From NCBI GenBank assembly GCA_947396885.1, contig OX377201.1, positions 6,992,934-7,056,933 on the forward strand: a DNA stretch of 64,000 nt, written 5' to 3'. Shown here piece by piece: positions 43,694 through 55,549 of the stretch. Under the pieces are notes generated by a model, which saw nothing but the letters and a program-made list of their open reading frames with translations, was not told the origin of the DNA and searched no databases. Every line of letters begins with the position of its first letter. The stretch's first letter is position 1. This DNA is from Heligmosomoides polygyrus polygyrus (taxonomy: Eukaryota > Nematoda > Chromadorea > Rhabditida > Heligmosomidae). A program made the position numbers and the translations under genes.

Positions 43694-46600
43694 CTAGCCT
43701 ACGAGCACAGCGATCAAAGCTGCAAATACTACATTGTTCAAAGAAAGACCACTAACTACACCACTATTTTCCGTAGATGAAATGGGTGTTGAATATGTAG
43801 CTGTTTTAGCAGAGTTACTTGGCGGTGGTAGTGGTGATGAGCTGCTAGGGTGAGCAGTAATGGTAAAGATATTTAATGGAAGAGTTGATGTAATCACACG
43901 AGCAGGAGTAGTGGAAAAGGAATGGGGAGTTGAAGACGTGGAGGTTTCTGTCGTTAGAGAAAACTTGGGTGAAAACTTAGACGTAATCACTGTGGACAAC
44001 GTGGAATAAATAACTGCCTTAGTGGAGGATGAGGTAGAAGATGCCGAGTGCAGTGCCGTCGACAAAGAAGAAGGTGCTGGCGATGAGTAAGCGGTGCTTC
44101 CTCCTGTCGTCGTTGAGCCCATTGTACCAGAGGAGGTCGACGGTGGCGACATAGTTGACGTTGATGGAACTGCAACAGTAGACGAAGAAGAGGCTGCTGG
44201 CGATGGGGAGGCGGTGCTTCCTCCTGTCGTCGTTGAGCCCATTGTACCAGAGGAGGTCGACGGTGGCGACATCGTTGACGTCGATGGAGCTGCAGCAGTG
44301 GACGACGAAGAAGCTGCTGGCGATGGGGAGGCAGTGCTTCCTCCTGTCGTCGTTGAGCCCATTGTTCCAGAGGAGGTCGACGGTGGCGACATCGTTGACG
44401 TCGATGGAGCTGCAGCAGTGGACGACGAAGAAGCAGCTGGCGATGGGGAGGCAGTGCTTCCTCCTGTCGTCGTTGAGCCCATTGTTCCAGAGGAGGTCGA
44501 CGGTGGCGACATCGTTGACGTCGATGGAGCTGCAGCAGTGGACGACGAAGAAGCTGCTGGCGATGGGGAGGCAGTGCTTCCTCCTGTCGTCGTTGAGCCC
44601 ATTGTTCCAGAGAAGGTCGACGGTGGCGACATCGTTGACGTTGATGGAGCTGCAGCAGTGGACGACGAAGAAGCTGCTGACGATAGGGAGGCAGTGCTTC
44701 CTCCTGTCGTCGTTGAGCCCATTGTACCAGAGGAGGTCGACGGTGGCGAAATCGTTGACGTCGATGGAGCTGCAGCAGTGGACGACGAAGAAGCAGCTGG
44801 CGATGGGGAGGCAGTGCTTCCTCCTGTCGTCGTTGAGCCCATTGTTCCAGAGGAGGTAGACGGTGGCGACATCGTTGACGCTGATGGAGCTGCAGTAGTG
44901 GACGACGAAGAAGCTGCTGGCGATGGGGAGGCAGTGCTTTCTCCTGTCGTCGTTGAGCCCATTGTTCCAGAGGAGGTCGACGGTGGCGACATCGTTGACG
45001 TTGATGGAGCTGCAATAGTGGAAGACGAAGAAGCTGCTGACAATGGGGAGGCAGTGCTTCCTCCTGTCGTCGTTGAGCCCATTGTTCCAGAGGAAGTCGA
45101 CGGTGGCGACATCGTTGACGTCGATGGAGCTGCAGCAGTGGTCGACGAAGAAGCTGCTGACGATGGGGAGGCAGTGCTTCCTCCTGTCGTCGTTGAGCCC
45201 ATTGTTCCAGAGGAGGTCGACGGTGGCGACATCGTTGACGTCGATGGAGCTGCAGCAGTGGACGACGAAGAAGCTGCTGGCGATGGGGAGACAGTGCTTC
45301 CTCCTGTCGTCATTGAGCCCATTGTTCCAGAGGAGGTCGACGGTGGCGACATCGTTGACGTTGATGGAGCTGCAGTAGTGGACGACGAAGAAGCTGCTGG
45401 CGATGGGGAGGCAGCGCTTTCTCCTGTCGTCGTTGAGCCCATTGTTCCAGAGGAGGTCGACGGTGGCGACATCGTTGACGTCGATGGAGCTGCAGCAGTG
45501 GACGACGAAGAAGCTGCTGGCGATGGGGAGGCAGTGCTTCCTCCTGTCGTCGTTGAGCCCATTGTTCCAGAGGAGGTCGACGGTGGCGACATCGTTAACG
45601 TTGATGAAGGTGCAGCAGTGGACGACGAAGAGGCTGCTGGCGATGGGGAGGCGGTGCTACCTCTTGTCGTCGTTGAGCCCATTGTACCAGAGGAGGTCGA
45701 CGGTGGCGACATCGTTGAGGTTGATGGAGCTGCAGTAGTGGACGACGAAGAAGCTGCTGGCGAAGGGGAGGCAGTGCTTCCTCCTGTCGTCGTTGAGCCC
45801 ATTGTTATAGAGGAGGTCGACGGTGGCGACATCGTTGACGTCGATGGAGCTGCAGCAGTGGACGACGAAGAAGCTGCTGGCGATGGGGAGGCAGTGCTTC
45901 CTCCTGTCGTCGTTGAGCCCATTGTTCCAGAGGAGGTCGACGGTGGCGACATCGTTGACGTCGATGGAGCTGCAGTAGTGGAAGACGAAGAAGCTGCTGG
46001 CGAAGGGGAGGCAGTGCTTCCTCCTGTCGTCGTTGAGCCCATTGTTATAGAGGAGGTCGACGGTGGCGACATCGTTGACGTCGATGGAGCTGCAGAAGTG
46101 GACGACGAAGAAGCTGCTGGCGAAGGGGAGGCAGTGCTTCCTCCTGTCGTCGTTGAGCCCATTGTTCCAGAGGAGGTCGACGGTGGCGACATCGTTGACG
46201 TCGATGGAGCTGCAGCAGTGGACGACGAAGAAGCTGCTGACGATGGGGAGGCAGTGCTTCCTCCTGTCGTCGTTGAGCCCATTGTTCCAGAGGAGGTCGA
46301 CGGTGGCGACATCGTTGACGTTGATGGAACTGCAACAGTAGACGACGAAGAAGCTGCTGGCGATGGGGAGGCAGTGCTTCCTCCTGTCGTCGTTGAGCCC
46401 ATTGTTCCAGAGGAGGTCGACGGTGGCGACATCGTTGACGTCGATGGAGCTGCAGCAGTGGACGACGAAGAAGCTGCTGAAGATGGGGAGGCGGTGCTTC
46501 CTCCTGTCGTCGTTGAGCCCATTGTTCCAGAGGAGGTCGACGGTGGCGACATCGTTGACGTCGATGGAGCTGCAGCAGTGGACGACGAAGAAGCTGCTGA

Positions 46601-49600
46601 AGATGGGGAGGCGGTGCTTCCTCCTGTCGTCGTTGAGCTCATTGTTCCAGAGGAGGTCGACGGTGGCGACATCGTTGACGTCGATGGAGCTGCAGCAGTG
46701 GACGACGAAGAAGCAGCTGGCGATGGGGAGGCAGTGCTTCCTCCTGTCGTCGTTGAGCCCATTGTTCCAGAGGAGGTAGACGGTGGCGACATCGTTGACG
46801 CTGATGGAGCTGCAGTAGTGGACGACGAAGAAGCTGCTGGCGATGGGGAGGCAGTGCTTTCTCCTGTCGTCGTTGAGCCCATTGTTCCAGAGGAGGTCGA
46901 CGGTGGCGACATCGTTGACGTTGATGGAGCTGCAATAGTGGAAGACGAAGAAGCTGCTGACAATGGGGAGGCAGTGCTTCCTCCTGTCGTCGTTGAGCCC
47001 ATTGTTCCAGAGGAAGTCGACGGTGGCGACATCGTTGACGTCGATGGAGCTGCAGCAGTGGTCGACGAAGAAGCTGCTGACGATGGGGAGGCAGTGCTTC
47101 CTCCTGTCGTCGTTGAGCCCATTGTTCCAGAGGAGGTCGACGGTGGCGACATCGTTGACGTCGATGGAGCTGCAGCAGTGGACGACGAAGAAGCTGCTGG
47201 CGATGGGGAGACAGTGCTTCCTCCTGTCGTCATTGAGCCCATTGTTCCAGAGGAGGTCGACGGTGGCGACATCGTTGACGTTGATGGAGCTGCAGTAGTG
47301 GACGACGAAGAAGCTGCTGGCGATGGGGAGGCAGCGCTTTCTCCTGTCGTCGTTGAGCCCATTGTTCCAGAGGAGGTCGACGGTGGCGACATCGTTGACG
47401 TCGATGGAGCTGCAGCAGTGGACGACGAAGAAGCTGCTGGCGATGGGGAGGCAGTGCTTCCTCCTGTCGTCGTTGAGCCCATTGTTCCAGAGGAGGTCGA
47501 CGGTGGCGACATCGTTAACGTTGATGAAGGTGCAGCAGTGGACGACGAAGAGGCTGCTGGCGATGGGGAGGCGGTGCTACCTCTTGTCGTCGTTGAGCCC
47601 ATTGTACCAGAGGAGGTCGACGGTGGCGACATCGTTGAGGTTGATGGAGCTGCAGTAGTGGACGACGAAGAAGCTGCTGGCGAAGGGGAGGCAGTGCTTC
47701 CTCCTGTCGTCGTTGAGCCCATTGTTATAGAGGAGGTCGACGGTGGCGACATCGTTGACGTCGATGGAGCTGCAGCAGTGGACGACGAAGAAGCTGCTGG
47801 CGATGGGGAGGCAGTGCTTCCTCCTGTCGTCGTTGAGCCCATTGTTCCAGAGGAGGTCGACGGTGGCGACATCGTTGACGTCGATGGAGCTGCAGTAGTG
47901 GAAGACGAAGAAGCTGCTGGCGAAGGGGAGGCAGTGCTTCCTCCTGTCGTCGTTGAGCCCATTGTTATAGAGGAGGTCGACGGTGGCGACATCGTTGACG
48001 TCGATGGAGCTGCAGAAGTGGACGACGAAGAAGCTGCTGGCGAAGGGGAGGCAGTGCTTCCTCCTGTCGTCGTTGAGCCCATTGTTCCAGAGGAGGTCGA
48101 CGGTGGCGACATCGTTGACGTCGATGGAGCTGCAGCAGTGGACGACGAAGAAGCTGCTGACGATGGGGAGGCAGTGCTTCCTCCTGTCGTCGTTGAGCCC
48201 ATTGTTCCAGAGGAGGTCGACGGTGGCGACATCGTTGACGTTGATGGAACTGCAACAGTAGACGACGAAGAAGCTGCTGGCGATGGGGAGGCAGTGCTTC
48301 CTCCTGTCGTCGTTGAGCCCATTGTTCCAGAGGAGGTCGACGGTGGCGACATCGTTGACGTCGATGGAGCTGCAGCAGTGGACGACGAAGAAGCTGCTGA
48401 AGATGGGGAGGCGGTGCTTCCTCCTGTCGTCGTTGAGCCCATTGTTCCAGAGGAGGTCGACGGTGGCGACATCGTTGACGTCGATGGAGCTGCAGCAGTG
48501 GACGACGAAGAAGCTGCTGAAGATGGGGAGGCGGTGCTTCCTCCTGTCGTCGTTGAGCTCATTGTTCCAGAGGAGGTCGACGGTGGCGACATCGTTGACG
48601 TCGATGGAGCTGCAGCAGTGGACGACGAAGAAGCTGCTGGCGAAGGGGAGGCAGTGCTTCCTCCTGTCGTCGTTGAGCCCATTGTTCCAAAGGAGGTCGA
48701 CGGTGGCGACATCGTTGACGTTGATGGAACTGCAACAGTAGACGACGAAGAAGCTGCTGGCGAAGGGGAGGCAGTGCTTCCTCCTGTCGTCGTTGAGCCC
48801 ATTGTTCCAAAGGAGGTCGACGGTGGCGACATCGTTGACGTTGATGGAACTGCAACAGTAGACGACGAAGAAGCTGCTGGCGAAGGGGAGGCAGTGCTTC
48901 CTCCTGTCGTCGTTGAGCCCATTGTACCAGAGGAGGTCGACGGTGGCGACATCGTTGACGTCGATGGAGCTGCAGTAGTGGACGACGAAGAAGCTGCTGG
49001 CGATGGGGAGGCGGTGCTTCCTCCTGTCGTCGTTGAGCCCATTGTTCCAGAGGAGGTCGACGGTGGCGACATCGTTGACGTCGATGGAGCTGCAGTAGTG
49101 GACGACGAAGAAGCTGCTGGCGAAGGGGAGGCAGTGCTTCCTCCTGTCGTCGTTGAGCCCATTGTTCCAGAGGAGGTCGACGGTGGCGACATCGTTGACG
49201 TTGATGGAACTGCAACAGTAGACGACGAAGAAGCTGCTGAAGATGGGGAGGCGGTGCTTCCTCCTGTCGTCGTTGAGCCCATTGTTCCAGAGGAGGTCGA
49301 CGGTGGCGACATCGTTGACGTCGATGGAGCTGCAGCAGTGGACGACGAAGAAGCTGCTGAAGATGGGGAGGCAGTGCTTCCTCCTGTCGTCGTTGAGCCC
49401 ATTGTTCCAGAGGAGGTCGACGGTGGCGACATCGTTGACGTTGATGGAACTGCAACAGTAGACGACGAAGAAGCTGCTGGCGAAGGGGAGGCAGTGCTTC
49501 CTCCTGTCGTCGTTGAGCCCATTGTACCAGAGGAGGTCGACGGTGGCGACATCGTTGACGTCGATGGAGCTGCAGTAGTGGACGACGAAGAAGCTGCTGG

Positions 49601-51537
49601 CGATGGGGAGGCGGTGCTACCTCCTGTCGTCGTTGAGCCCATTGTTCCAGAGGAGGTCGACGGTGGCGAAATCGTTGACGTCGATGGAGCTGCAGTAGTG
49701 GACGACGAAGAAGCTGCTGGCGAAGGGGAGGCAGTGCTTCCTCCTGTCGTCGTTGAGCCCATTGTACCAGAGGAGGTCGACGGTGGCGACATCGTTGACG
49801 TCGATGGAGCTGCAGCAGTGGACGACGAAGAAGCTGCTGAAGATGGGGAGGCGGTGCTTCCTCCTGTCGTCGTTGAGCCCATTGTTCCAGATGAGGTCGA
49901 CGGTGGCGACATCGTTGACGTCGATGGAGCTGCAGTAGTGGACGACGAAGAAGCTGCTGGCGAAGGGGAGGCAGTGCTTCCTCCTGTCGTCGTTGAGCCC
50001 ATTGTACCAGAGGAGGTCGACGGTGGCGACATCGTTGACGTCGATGGAGCTGCAGTAGTGGACGACGAAGAAGCTGCTGGCGATGGGGAGGCGGTGCTAC
50101 CTCCTGTCGTCGTTGAGCCCATTGTTCCAGAGGAGGTCGACGGTGGCGACATCGTTGACGTCGATGGAGCTGCAGTAGTGGACGACGAAGAAGCTGCTGG
50201 CGAAGGGGAGGCAGTGCTTCCTCCTGTCGTCGTTGAGCCCATTGTACCAGAGGAGGTCGACGGTGGCGACATCGTTGACGTCGATGGAACTGCAACAGTA
50301 GACGACGAAGAAGCTGCTGGCGAAGGGGAGGCAGTGCTTCCTCCTGTCGTCGTTGAGCCCATTGTACCAGAGGAGGTCGACGGTGGCGACATCGTTGACG
50401 TCGATGGAGCTGCAGTAGTGGACGACGAAGAAGCTGCTGGCGATGGGGAGGCGGTGCTACCTCCTGTCGTCGTTGAGCCCATTGTTCCAGAGGAGGTCGA
50501 CGGTGGCGACATCGTTGACGTCGATGGAGCTGCAGTAGTGGACGACGAAGAAGCTGCTGAAGATGGGGAGGCGGTGCTTCCTCCTGTCGTCGTTGAGCCC
50601 ATTGTTCCAGAGGAGGTCGACGGTGGCGACATCGTTGACGTCGATGGAGCTGCAGTAGTGGACGACGAAGAAGCTGCTGGCGAAGGGGAGGCAGTGCTTC
50701 CTCCTGTCGTCGTTGAGCCCATTGTTCCAGAGGAGGTCGACGGTGGCGACATCGTTGACGTTGATGGAACTGCAACAGTAGACGACGAAGAAGCTGCTGA
50801 AGATGGGGAGGCAGTGCTTCCTCCTGTCGTCGTTGAGCCCATTGTTATAGAGGAGGTCGACGGTGGCGACATCGTTGACGTCGATGGAGCTGCAGTAGTC
50901 GACGACGAAGAAGCTGCTGGCGAAGGGGAGGCAGTGCTTCCTCCTGTCGTCGTTGAGCCCATTGTTCCAGAGGAGGTCGACGGTGGCGACATCGTTGACG
51001 TTGATGGAACTGCAACAGTAGACGACGAAGAGGCTGCTGGCGATGAGGAGGCGGTGCTTCCTCCTGTCGTCGTTGAGCCCATTGTACCAGAGGAGGTCGA
51101 CGGTGGCGACATCGTTGACGTCGATGGAGCTGCAGCAGTGGACGACGAAGAAGCTGCTGAAGATGGGGAGGCAGTGCTTCCTCCTGTCGTCGTTGAGCCC
51201 ATTGTTCCAGAGGAGGTCGACGGTGGCGACATCGTTGACGTTGATGGAACTGCAACAGTAGACGACGAAGACGCTGCTGGCGATGGGGAGGCGGTGCTTC
51301 CTCCTGTCGTCGTTGAGCCCATTGTTCCAGAGGAGGTCGACGGTGGCGACATTGTTGACGTTGATGGAACTGCAGCAGTGGACGACGAAGAGGCTGCTGT
51401 CGATGGCGAAGCGGTGCTTCCTCCTGTCGTCGTTGAGCCCATTGTTCCAGAGGAGGTCGAGGGTGGCGGTGGTGATGCTGCTGTAGTTGACGATTCTGGT
51501 GACACCAACGGTGGCGAAATCAGTGCGACAGCGACCC
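43694..51537 (-). CDS. Mucin-like, GPI-anchored tandem-repeat surface protein (terminal exon)
   Basis: One uninterrupted minus-strand frame of about 2,600 residues. After an entry sequence (VALISPPLVSPESSTTAA) come about 60 copies of a 40-residue repeat made of Ser, Thr, Pro, Ala and Gly. Each has a core STMSPPSTSSGTMGS, a TTTGGSTASPSP block and an AASSSST run. This composition is typical of heavily O-glycosylated mucin domains. The C-terminus leaves the repeat, ends LSLNNVVFAALIAVLVG after a small-residue stretch (NSGVVSG) and stops at 43694, like a GPI-attachment signal. No ATG precedes the repeats in frame and a stop lies upstream near 51568. A pyrimidine-rich run ending ATATTCCAG suggests a 3' splice site at 51538, with the signal-peptide exon further right; that exon was not found. 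A surface or secreted coat role is inference. An acidic frame on plus is explained by codon composition. Confidence 0.75.
44101..51480. repeat. 120-bp tandem repeat array, about 61 units
   Basis: Every 120 bp from 44101 to 51421 the phrase CTCCTGTCGTCGTTGAGCCC recurs, with point variants only and no length change, so the 40-codon frame is kept throughout. Unit variants differ mainly at a few codons (Ala/Thr/Val in the AAAPST segment, Pro/Ser in SPSPAA, Gly/Ile before TMGS). Confidence 0.95.
44751..48634. repeat. 1,920-bp higher-order duplication (16 units) inside the array
   Basis: 44751-46714 and 46671-48634 show no difference when read line by line at an offset of exactly 1,920 bp. They include private variants such as CAATGGGGAG (45031 and 46951), GTTAACGTTGATGAAGG (45595 and 47515) and GAGCTC (46635 and 48555). 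Outside these limits the alignment breaks. Confidence 0.9.
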
Positions 51538-51839
51538 CTGGAATATTTGGAAATTGAAGGAGAACTTAAAAGAGACGTAGTTTTTGTCGAAGAAAGGGTG
51601 GCTAAAAAACTGATTCTATACTTCTAATGTTTATTTTTGGCTTTTGCAGTGCAGTGTTCATGCTTGTTTTTTTAAATCGCTGCCCTCATAGTCTACACAG
51701 TTGCCAGCTTCAGAAAAGCATACAGGGTGCTGCGCTTGAATCCCGAAAAAATTAGATTAAAATTTTCCGCCATACCGTAATTCCGCCAGAGGCGCGGTGT
51801 GCGCCCTTGGAAGCCTGAAGCGACAAAAGCCAAAAGAAG

Positions 51840-52450
51840 CAGTCATAACCTCAGTTGGGCTCGACGTTGCATGTAAGTACGGCGTACAACCGAAGAGCCG
51901 CGATTATTGAAAGTATTCGCGCTAGGCGTTCACCAGCTGAAATAAATAATTTGATTCTTCGGATACCCAAATTCCACCGCTTATGGCCAGGCGCAATGCC
52001 TCTGAGGAGTCTGAGGGAGGTTCCGCAAAACCTGCGAGGAAAACCCAATCGCAAGAATGCGTGTCAAGAACTGTGGCATTTGTGGAGAAGGCTCAGGAGC
52101 TGATTCTGGAGGACCCGGGACAATAGTTGAGGAAGTGAGTGCGTGGATGGTGACTGTAGCCTCAGGGAGCCCACATGTCTTCCAGCAGGATGGCGCACCG
52201 GCTCACTTGAACCACTTATCGTTAGTTCAAAACTGGCTGTCCGAGAACTTGGACGTGTTTTGCACCAAGGAGTTCTGGCCATCGAATTGTCCGGATTTGG
52301 GCCTCTAAGGGGCGTGGTTGAGAAGGCTGCTAGCAAGACGAGGCCACTGATGTCAGATCTCTTCGAACCGCTATTGAAGCAGCACTCACATATATGGACA
52401 GCGCTCCTTTAAAGAGAGCGCGCGAGCTCTTCAGTTCAAGGAAGAAGGCG
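51840..52450 (+). pseudogene. Tc1-type DDE transposase relic
   Basis: From 51888 the plus strand reads NRRAAIIESIRARRSPAEIN, the N-terminal helix-turn-helix of a Tc1-like family. A frame change follows, and 52140-52308 encodes SPHVFQQDGAPAHLNHLS, VQNWLSENLDVF and FWPSNCPDLGL. These are the second and third catalytic Asp motifs of the DDE domain (family form FWPxxSPDLNP). The centre with the first Asp is missing, and LGL replaces LNP. No inverted ends were identified. Confidence 0.7.
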
Positions 52451-52606
52451 GTTATTGCAGCTGAGTATGGATATATTAAGCAAATTTGCTCTTAAGGTAT
52501 CCCCATGTGTGTAAAAGAATTTTCTATTTCATTTGTATTTTGTGTTAATACATTTGTTTGAAAGGGAAAGCTTAGTTAGTCCAGTTTTGAGCGCCGCATC
52601 TGTATA

Positions 52607-52691
52607 GGCCACATACGCATTCAAATCGCCTCCGCGACATCCCTTAAGAATAGAATTCATGGCAAACCCTGAAAGGAAATGAATAACGCAA
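52607..52691 (+). repeat. SINE-B 3' fragment
   Basis: GGCCACATACGCATTCAAAT, CGCGACATCCCTTAAGAATA and GAATAACGC follow the family order. The head is missing. Confidence 0.5.
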
Positions 52692-52966
52692 TAAAATTCG
52701 TCAATAAGAGAAACAAGGAAGAAAACTAGGAGAAGGAACTAACAAGTGGACGAATAAGGGGGACAAGCAAGGGGAATCAGTAAGGAACTGGTAAGGGAAA
52801 CCAGGCGTCCAGATCGGAGTTAGAAGACGAGTCGCAGACATGGTTCCACAAGAGTCAGGGTACAGAAGATCTGTCTCTGACGCCGTCAGACGATGTGTTT
52901 TCGATGTTAGAGGGCAATGCCCCCAACCAGACTTTTGGTGGTAATAGGGAAAGGGTGAAGTTTGAC

Positions 52967-53205
52967 TATCGCTTTTTGGAATGCGTCACGCATTCTTCTT
53001 CTACGGAATGTTTGTGGATGAAGTCTGAATCCGTATTTGTATACAATGACTTGCGCTGGTCAGTAGATGGACAAGCCAGTGTTTTATCCTACTCAGAGAG
53101 CTCTGGTGCCATTTCGCCGACACTAAGTGGGAAACTCGAACCATGGACCTCGATTCAGGTTGCAGACGACAGCAGGGGCCTCCTCCTGCCCCACTACCAC
53201 GGGTA
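52967..53205 (-). repeat. SINE-B, degenerate
   Basis: GGAATGCGTCACGCATTC, CAATGACTTGCGCTGGTC, TTTTATCC and GGGCCTCCTCCTGCCCC follow the family order on minus, with many changes. Confidence 0.55.
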
Positions 53206-53287
53206 GAACGAGTTGTGAAGCTGAAGTTTTCACTTCGTTATCATTCCTATATTTCTATCTATAGGAGTTGTCAGTTTCAGTTTCAGT

Positions 53288-54668
53288 CAGTCAGTCAGTC
53301 CAAATCGGAATCGTCAGCCAAAGCACGACGATTCCGATTTGGAAGAAGAAGGGCAGTCCTGCAGACTGCTCCAATTACCGTCCGATTCGCTTGCTCTCGC
53401 ACAGCATGAAGATCTTTGAGCGAATTGTCGATGGTCGAATTCGTGACATCGTCCAGCTTTCCAGCAATCAGTGCGGTTTCGTAGCTGGCTGTGGCACCAT
53501 TGATGCCATACATGCCGCCCGCCTCTTGTTAGAGAAGCATCGCGAGAAGCAGAAGCCAGTGCATATCGCCTTCCTCGACTTGGAGAAGGCCTTTGACCGC
53601 GTACCGCGTGAAGTGATATGGTACACCCTGCGACGACATGGAGTTCCTGAAGAGCTCATAGAGTGGGTGCGAATCCTCTACTCTTCCCCAAAAAGTAGAG
53701 TTCAAGCTGCAGCCGGAACCTCGATGGAGTTCCCCATCTCTGTCGGGGTGCACCAGGGTTCTGCGCTTTCCCCACTCCTTCTTGTTGTCGTGATGGACGC
53801 CATTACACGAGATCTTCAGAAGCCAGTCCCCTGGACACTGCTTTATGCTGATGACGTAATGCTCGCTAGCGAAAATAAAGGTGAACTCGAGCGAAAGGTG
53901 CAAGCTTGGTGTGATCGCTTGGAGTGCTTTGGACTCAGATTGAACGTGAAGAAGACCGAGTATCTAACGACTGACGTTAATGAGTCCAGCTCCATCAAGG
54001 TTAACGGCATCGAGCTCCCACGCACTTCGGTTTTTAAGTACCTGGGATCAGCAGTAGCATCCGATGGCAATCTGATGATTGAAGTGAACTCACGCGTGAG
54101 TGCAGCTTGGTCCAAGTGGCGCTCGTTGACTGGCGTGCTCTGCGATAGGAAGATGCCAGAGCGCTTGAAGTCAAAGATCTACAGGGCAGTCATCCGGCCG
54201 GTAGCGATGTACGGTGCTGAGTGTTGGCCTGCGACCAAGGAGGTTGAAACGCGCCTCAGCGTCATGAAGACAAAGATGCTGCACTGGACGGCTGGAGTCT
54301 CGCTCCTGGACCACATCCGAAACGATGTCATTCGGCAGAAGTTCGGTGTCGCGCCGATAGCGGACAAGATGCGCGAAGCTCGCTTACGATGGTACGGCCA
54401 CGTTCTGCGCGGAGAAGAAGACAGCGTCCGCAAGATAGGCCTTAAGTTCGAGGTAGTAGGAAAGCGGCCTAGAGGGCGTCCAAAGCAGCGCTGGTCTGAC
54501 ACGTTACATATGGACTTGAAGGTTGCTGGTGTCCACCCTGATCTAGCGCTGGATCGGGAGAGGTGGCGTCATGACACCAGAATAGCGGACCTCGCTACGA
54601 AGCGGGACAGACGCTGAAGAAGAAGAAGAAGAAGAAGAAGAAGAAGAAGAAGAAGAAGAAGAAGAAGA
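53288..54668 (+). mobile_element. RTE-type LINE, 5'-truncated, 15-bp target duplication, (GAA)n tail
   Basis: AGGAGTTGTCAGTTT stands at 53273-53287 and 54669-54683. The 3' tail is a pure (GAA)n of about 50 bp. At the 5' junction, 53300-53314 is an inverted copy of 53328-53342, the first bases of the LINE body. Confidence 0.88.
53328..54617 (+). CDS. RTE reverse transcriptase, open frame, endonuclease missing
   Basis: An uninterrupted frame from TTIPIWKKKG to the TGA before the tail, about 430 residues. Motif A is FLDLEKAFDRVPRE, the motif B region is GVHQGSALSPLL, and motif C is YADDVMLASE at 53846. SAVASDGNLMIEVNSR and LRWYGHVLRGEEDSVRKIG form the thumb and connection, and KRPRGRPKQRWSDTL lies near the C-terminus. 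Lacking the endonuclease and its own promoter, it is a dead-on-arrival copy. The absence of stops and the long pure tail suggest it is young. There is no evidence that it is expressed. Confidence 0.82.
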   Translation, partial: TIPIWKKKGSPADCSNYRPIRLLSHSMKIFERIVDGRIRDIVQLSSNQCGFVAGCGTIDAIHAARLLLEKHREKQKPVHIAFLDLEKAFDRVPREVIWYTLRRHGVPEELIEWVRILYSSPKSRVQAAAGTSMEFPISVGVHQGSALSPLLLVVVMDAITRDLQKPVPWTLLYADDVMLASENKGELERKVQAWCDRLECFGLRLNVKKTEYLTTDVNESSSIKVNGIELPRTSVFKYLGSAVASDGNLMIEVNSRVSAAWSKWRSLTGVLCDRKMPERLKSKIYRAVIRPVAMYGAECWPATKEVETRLSVMKTKMLHWTAGVSLLDHIRNDVIRQKFGVAPIADKMREARLRWYGHVLRGEEDSVRKIGLKFEVVGKRPRGRPKQRWSDTLHMDLKVAGVHPDLALDRERWRHDTRIADLATKRDRR

Positions 54669-54683
54669 AGGAGTTGTCAGTTT

Positions 54684-55390
54684 GACAGATTCGTAAATGA
54701 AGAAGTGATTGAAATCGGAACCGCTGCCAATTCACTGCTGAAGACGACATGCCAGTCTTGTTGGAAATCATGATTCTGGTAAATGAATTTCTTGTAAAAA
54801 TCGCTGTATGACTGCCTCAGCTACTCTGGCCCTATATGCAAAAAGACCTTAAATCAAAATTATTTTAAAAATTAATTTAAAAGTAAAATAATGCTAGAGA
54901 TGAAAAATAGAACGAAACCTAGACAATGCGCAAACAGAAGCACATAATCAAGGAAGAAACTCACACAACGCACAGATCGTCGTCCGGCGACGATTCATGG
55001 TAGAGTGCGGGCAGGTGCCGGATGATTCCTCCCGAGACGCATTTAATACGCTCCTTATCAAATCGTACCACAAATCAAACAGAACGATTCGAACACACAC
55101 GCATAATCTCCACGAAACATGGGGCCGGAACTTTTTTGCAGCGGCCTGATCCCCAGCGGTTTTTCGCTCTTAAAGAAGTGAGTGAGAATAAGTTTTAGGT
55201 TGTTTTTGAGCCACTAATCGTTTATCCAAGCGATGTTGTTTCTTAGGCGCATAAGTTTTGAAAAGCAGAGTTGCCCTTATGTTCTTGTCCAGATCACCTT
55301 CTTTCCTATTGCATTTCCCTTTTTTATTAGTTAGGTCCCCATCTGAAGAAAATGATTTGGTTTGGGGGGGGGGGAAGAAGATAGACCTGG
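54684..55390. other. No gene recognised
   Basis: Mixed AT-rich sequence with a G-run near 55370. No family was recognised. Confidence 0.4.
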
Positions 55391-55549
55391 GGCCGGATTC
55401 ATCAACAATTAAACCCGTGGGTATGCGGGGTATAAGGGGCAATGATAAGACAAGAGTCGGGTAGAGATAAGGCAAGAGTCAGAGACGCAGGCTTCATCGT
55501 GGGTATCTTTACCCCCATACCCGCGGGTTAGTCGTTGATGAATCCGGCC
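55391..55549. mobile_element. MITE, family D
   Basis: The ends GGCCGGATTCATCAAC (left) and the same read inward from 55549 continue inverted for about 35 bp (AACCCGCGGGTA type). It is 159 bp with no ORF. Confidence 0.68.

Noticed and set aside
48559..50775. Third long frame (Arg/Gln/Leu-rich, 738 codons on minus) and similar Leu/Ser-rich plus frames
   Set aside because: Shifted readings of the same 120-bp unit, broken by stops in other units. Compositional shadows.
44094..51557. Plus-strand open frame of 2,487 codons (acidic Val/Asp/Glu/Ala repeat) as a gene
   Set aside because: It is the forced antisense product of Ser/Thr/Pro/Ala codons with facing wobble positions. It has no signal or anchor sequence, while the minus frame ends in a GPI-like tail.
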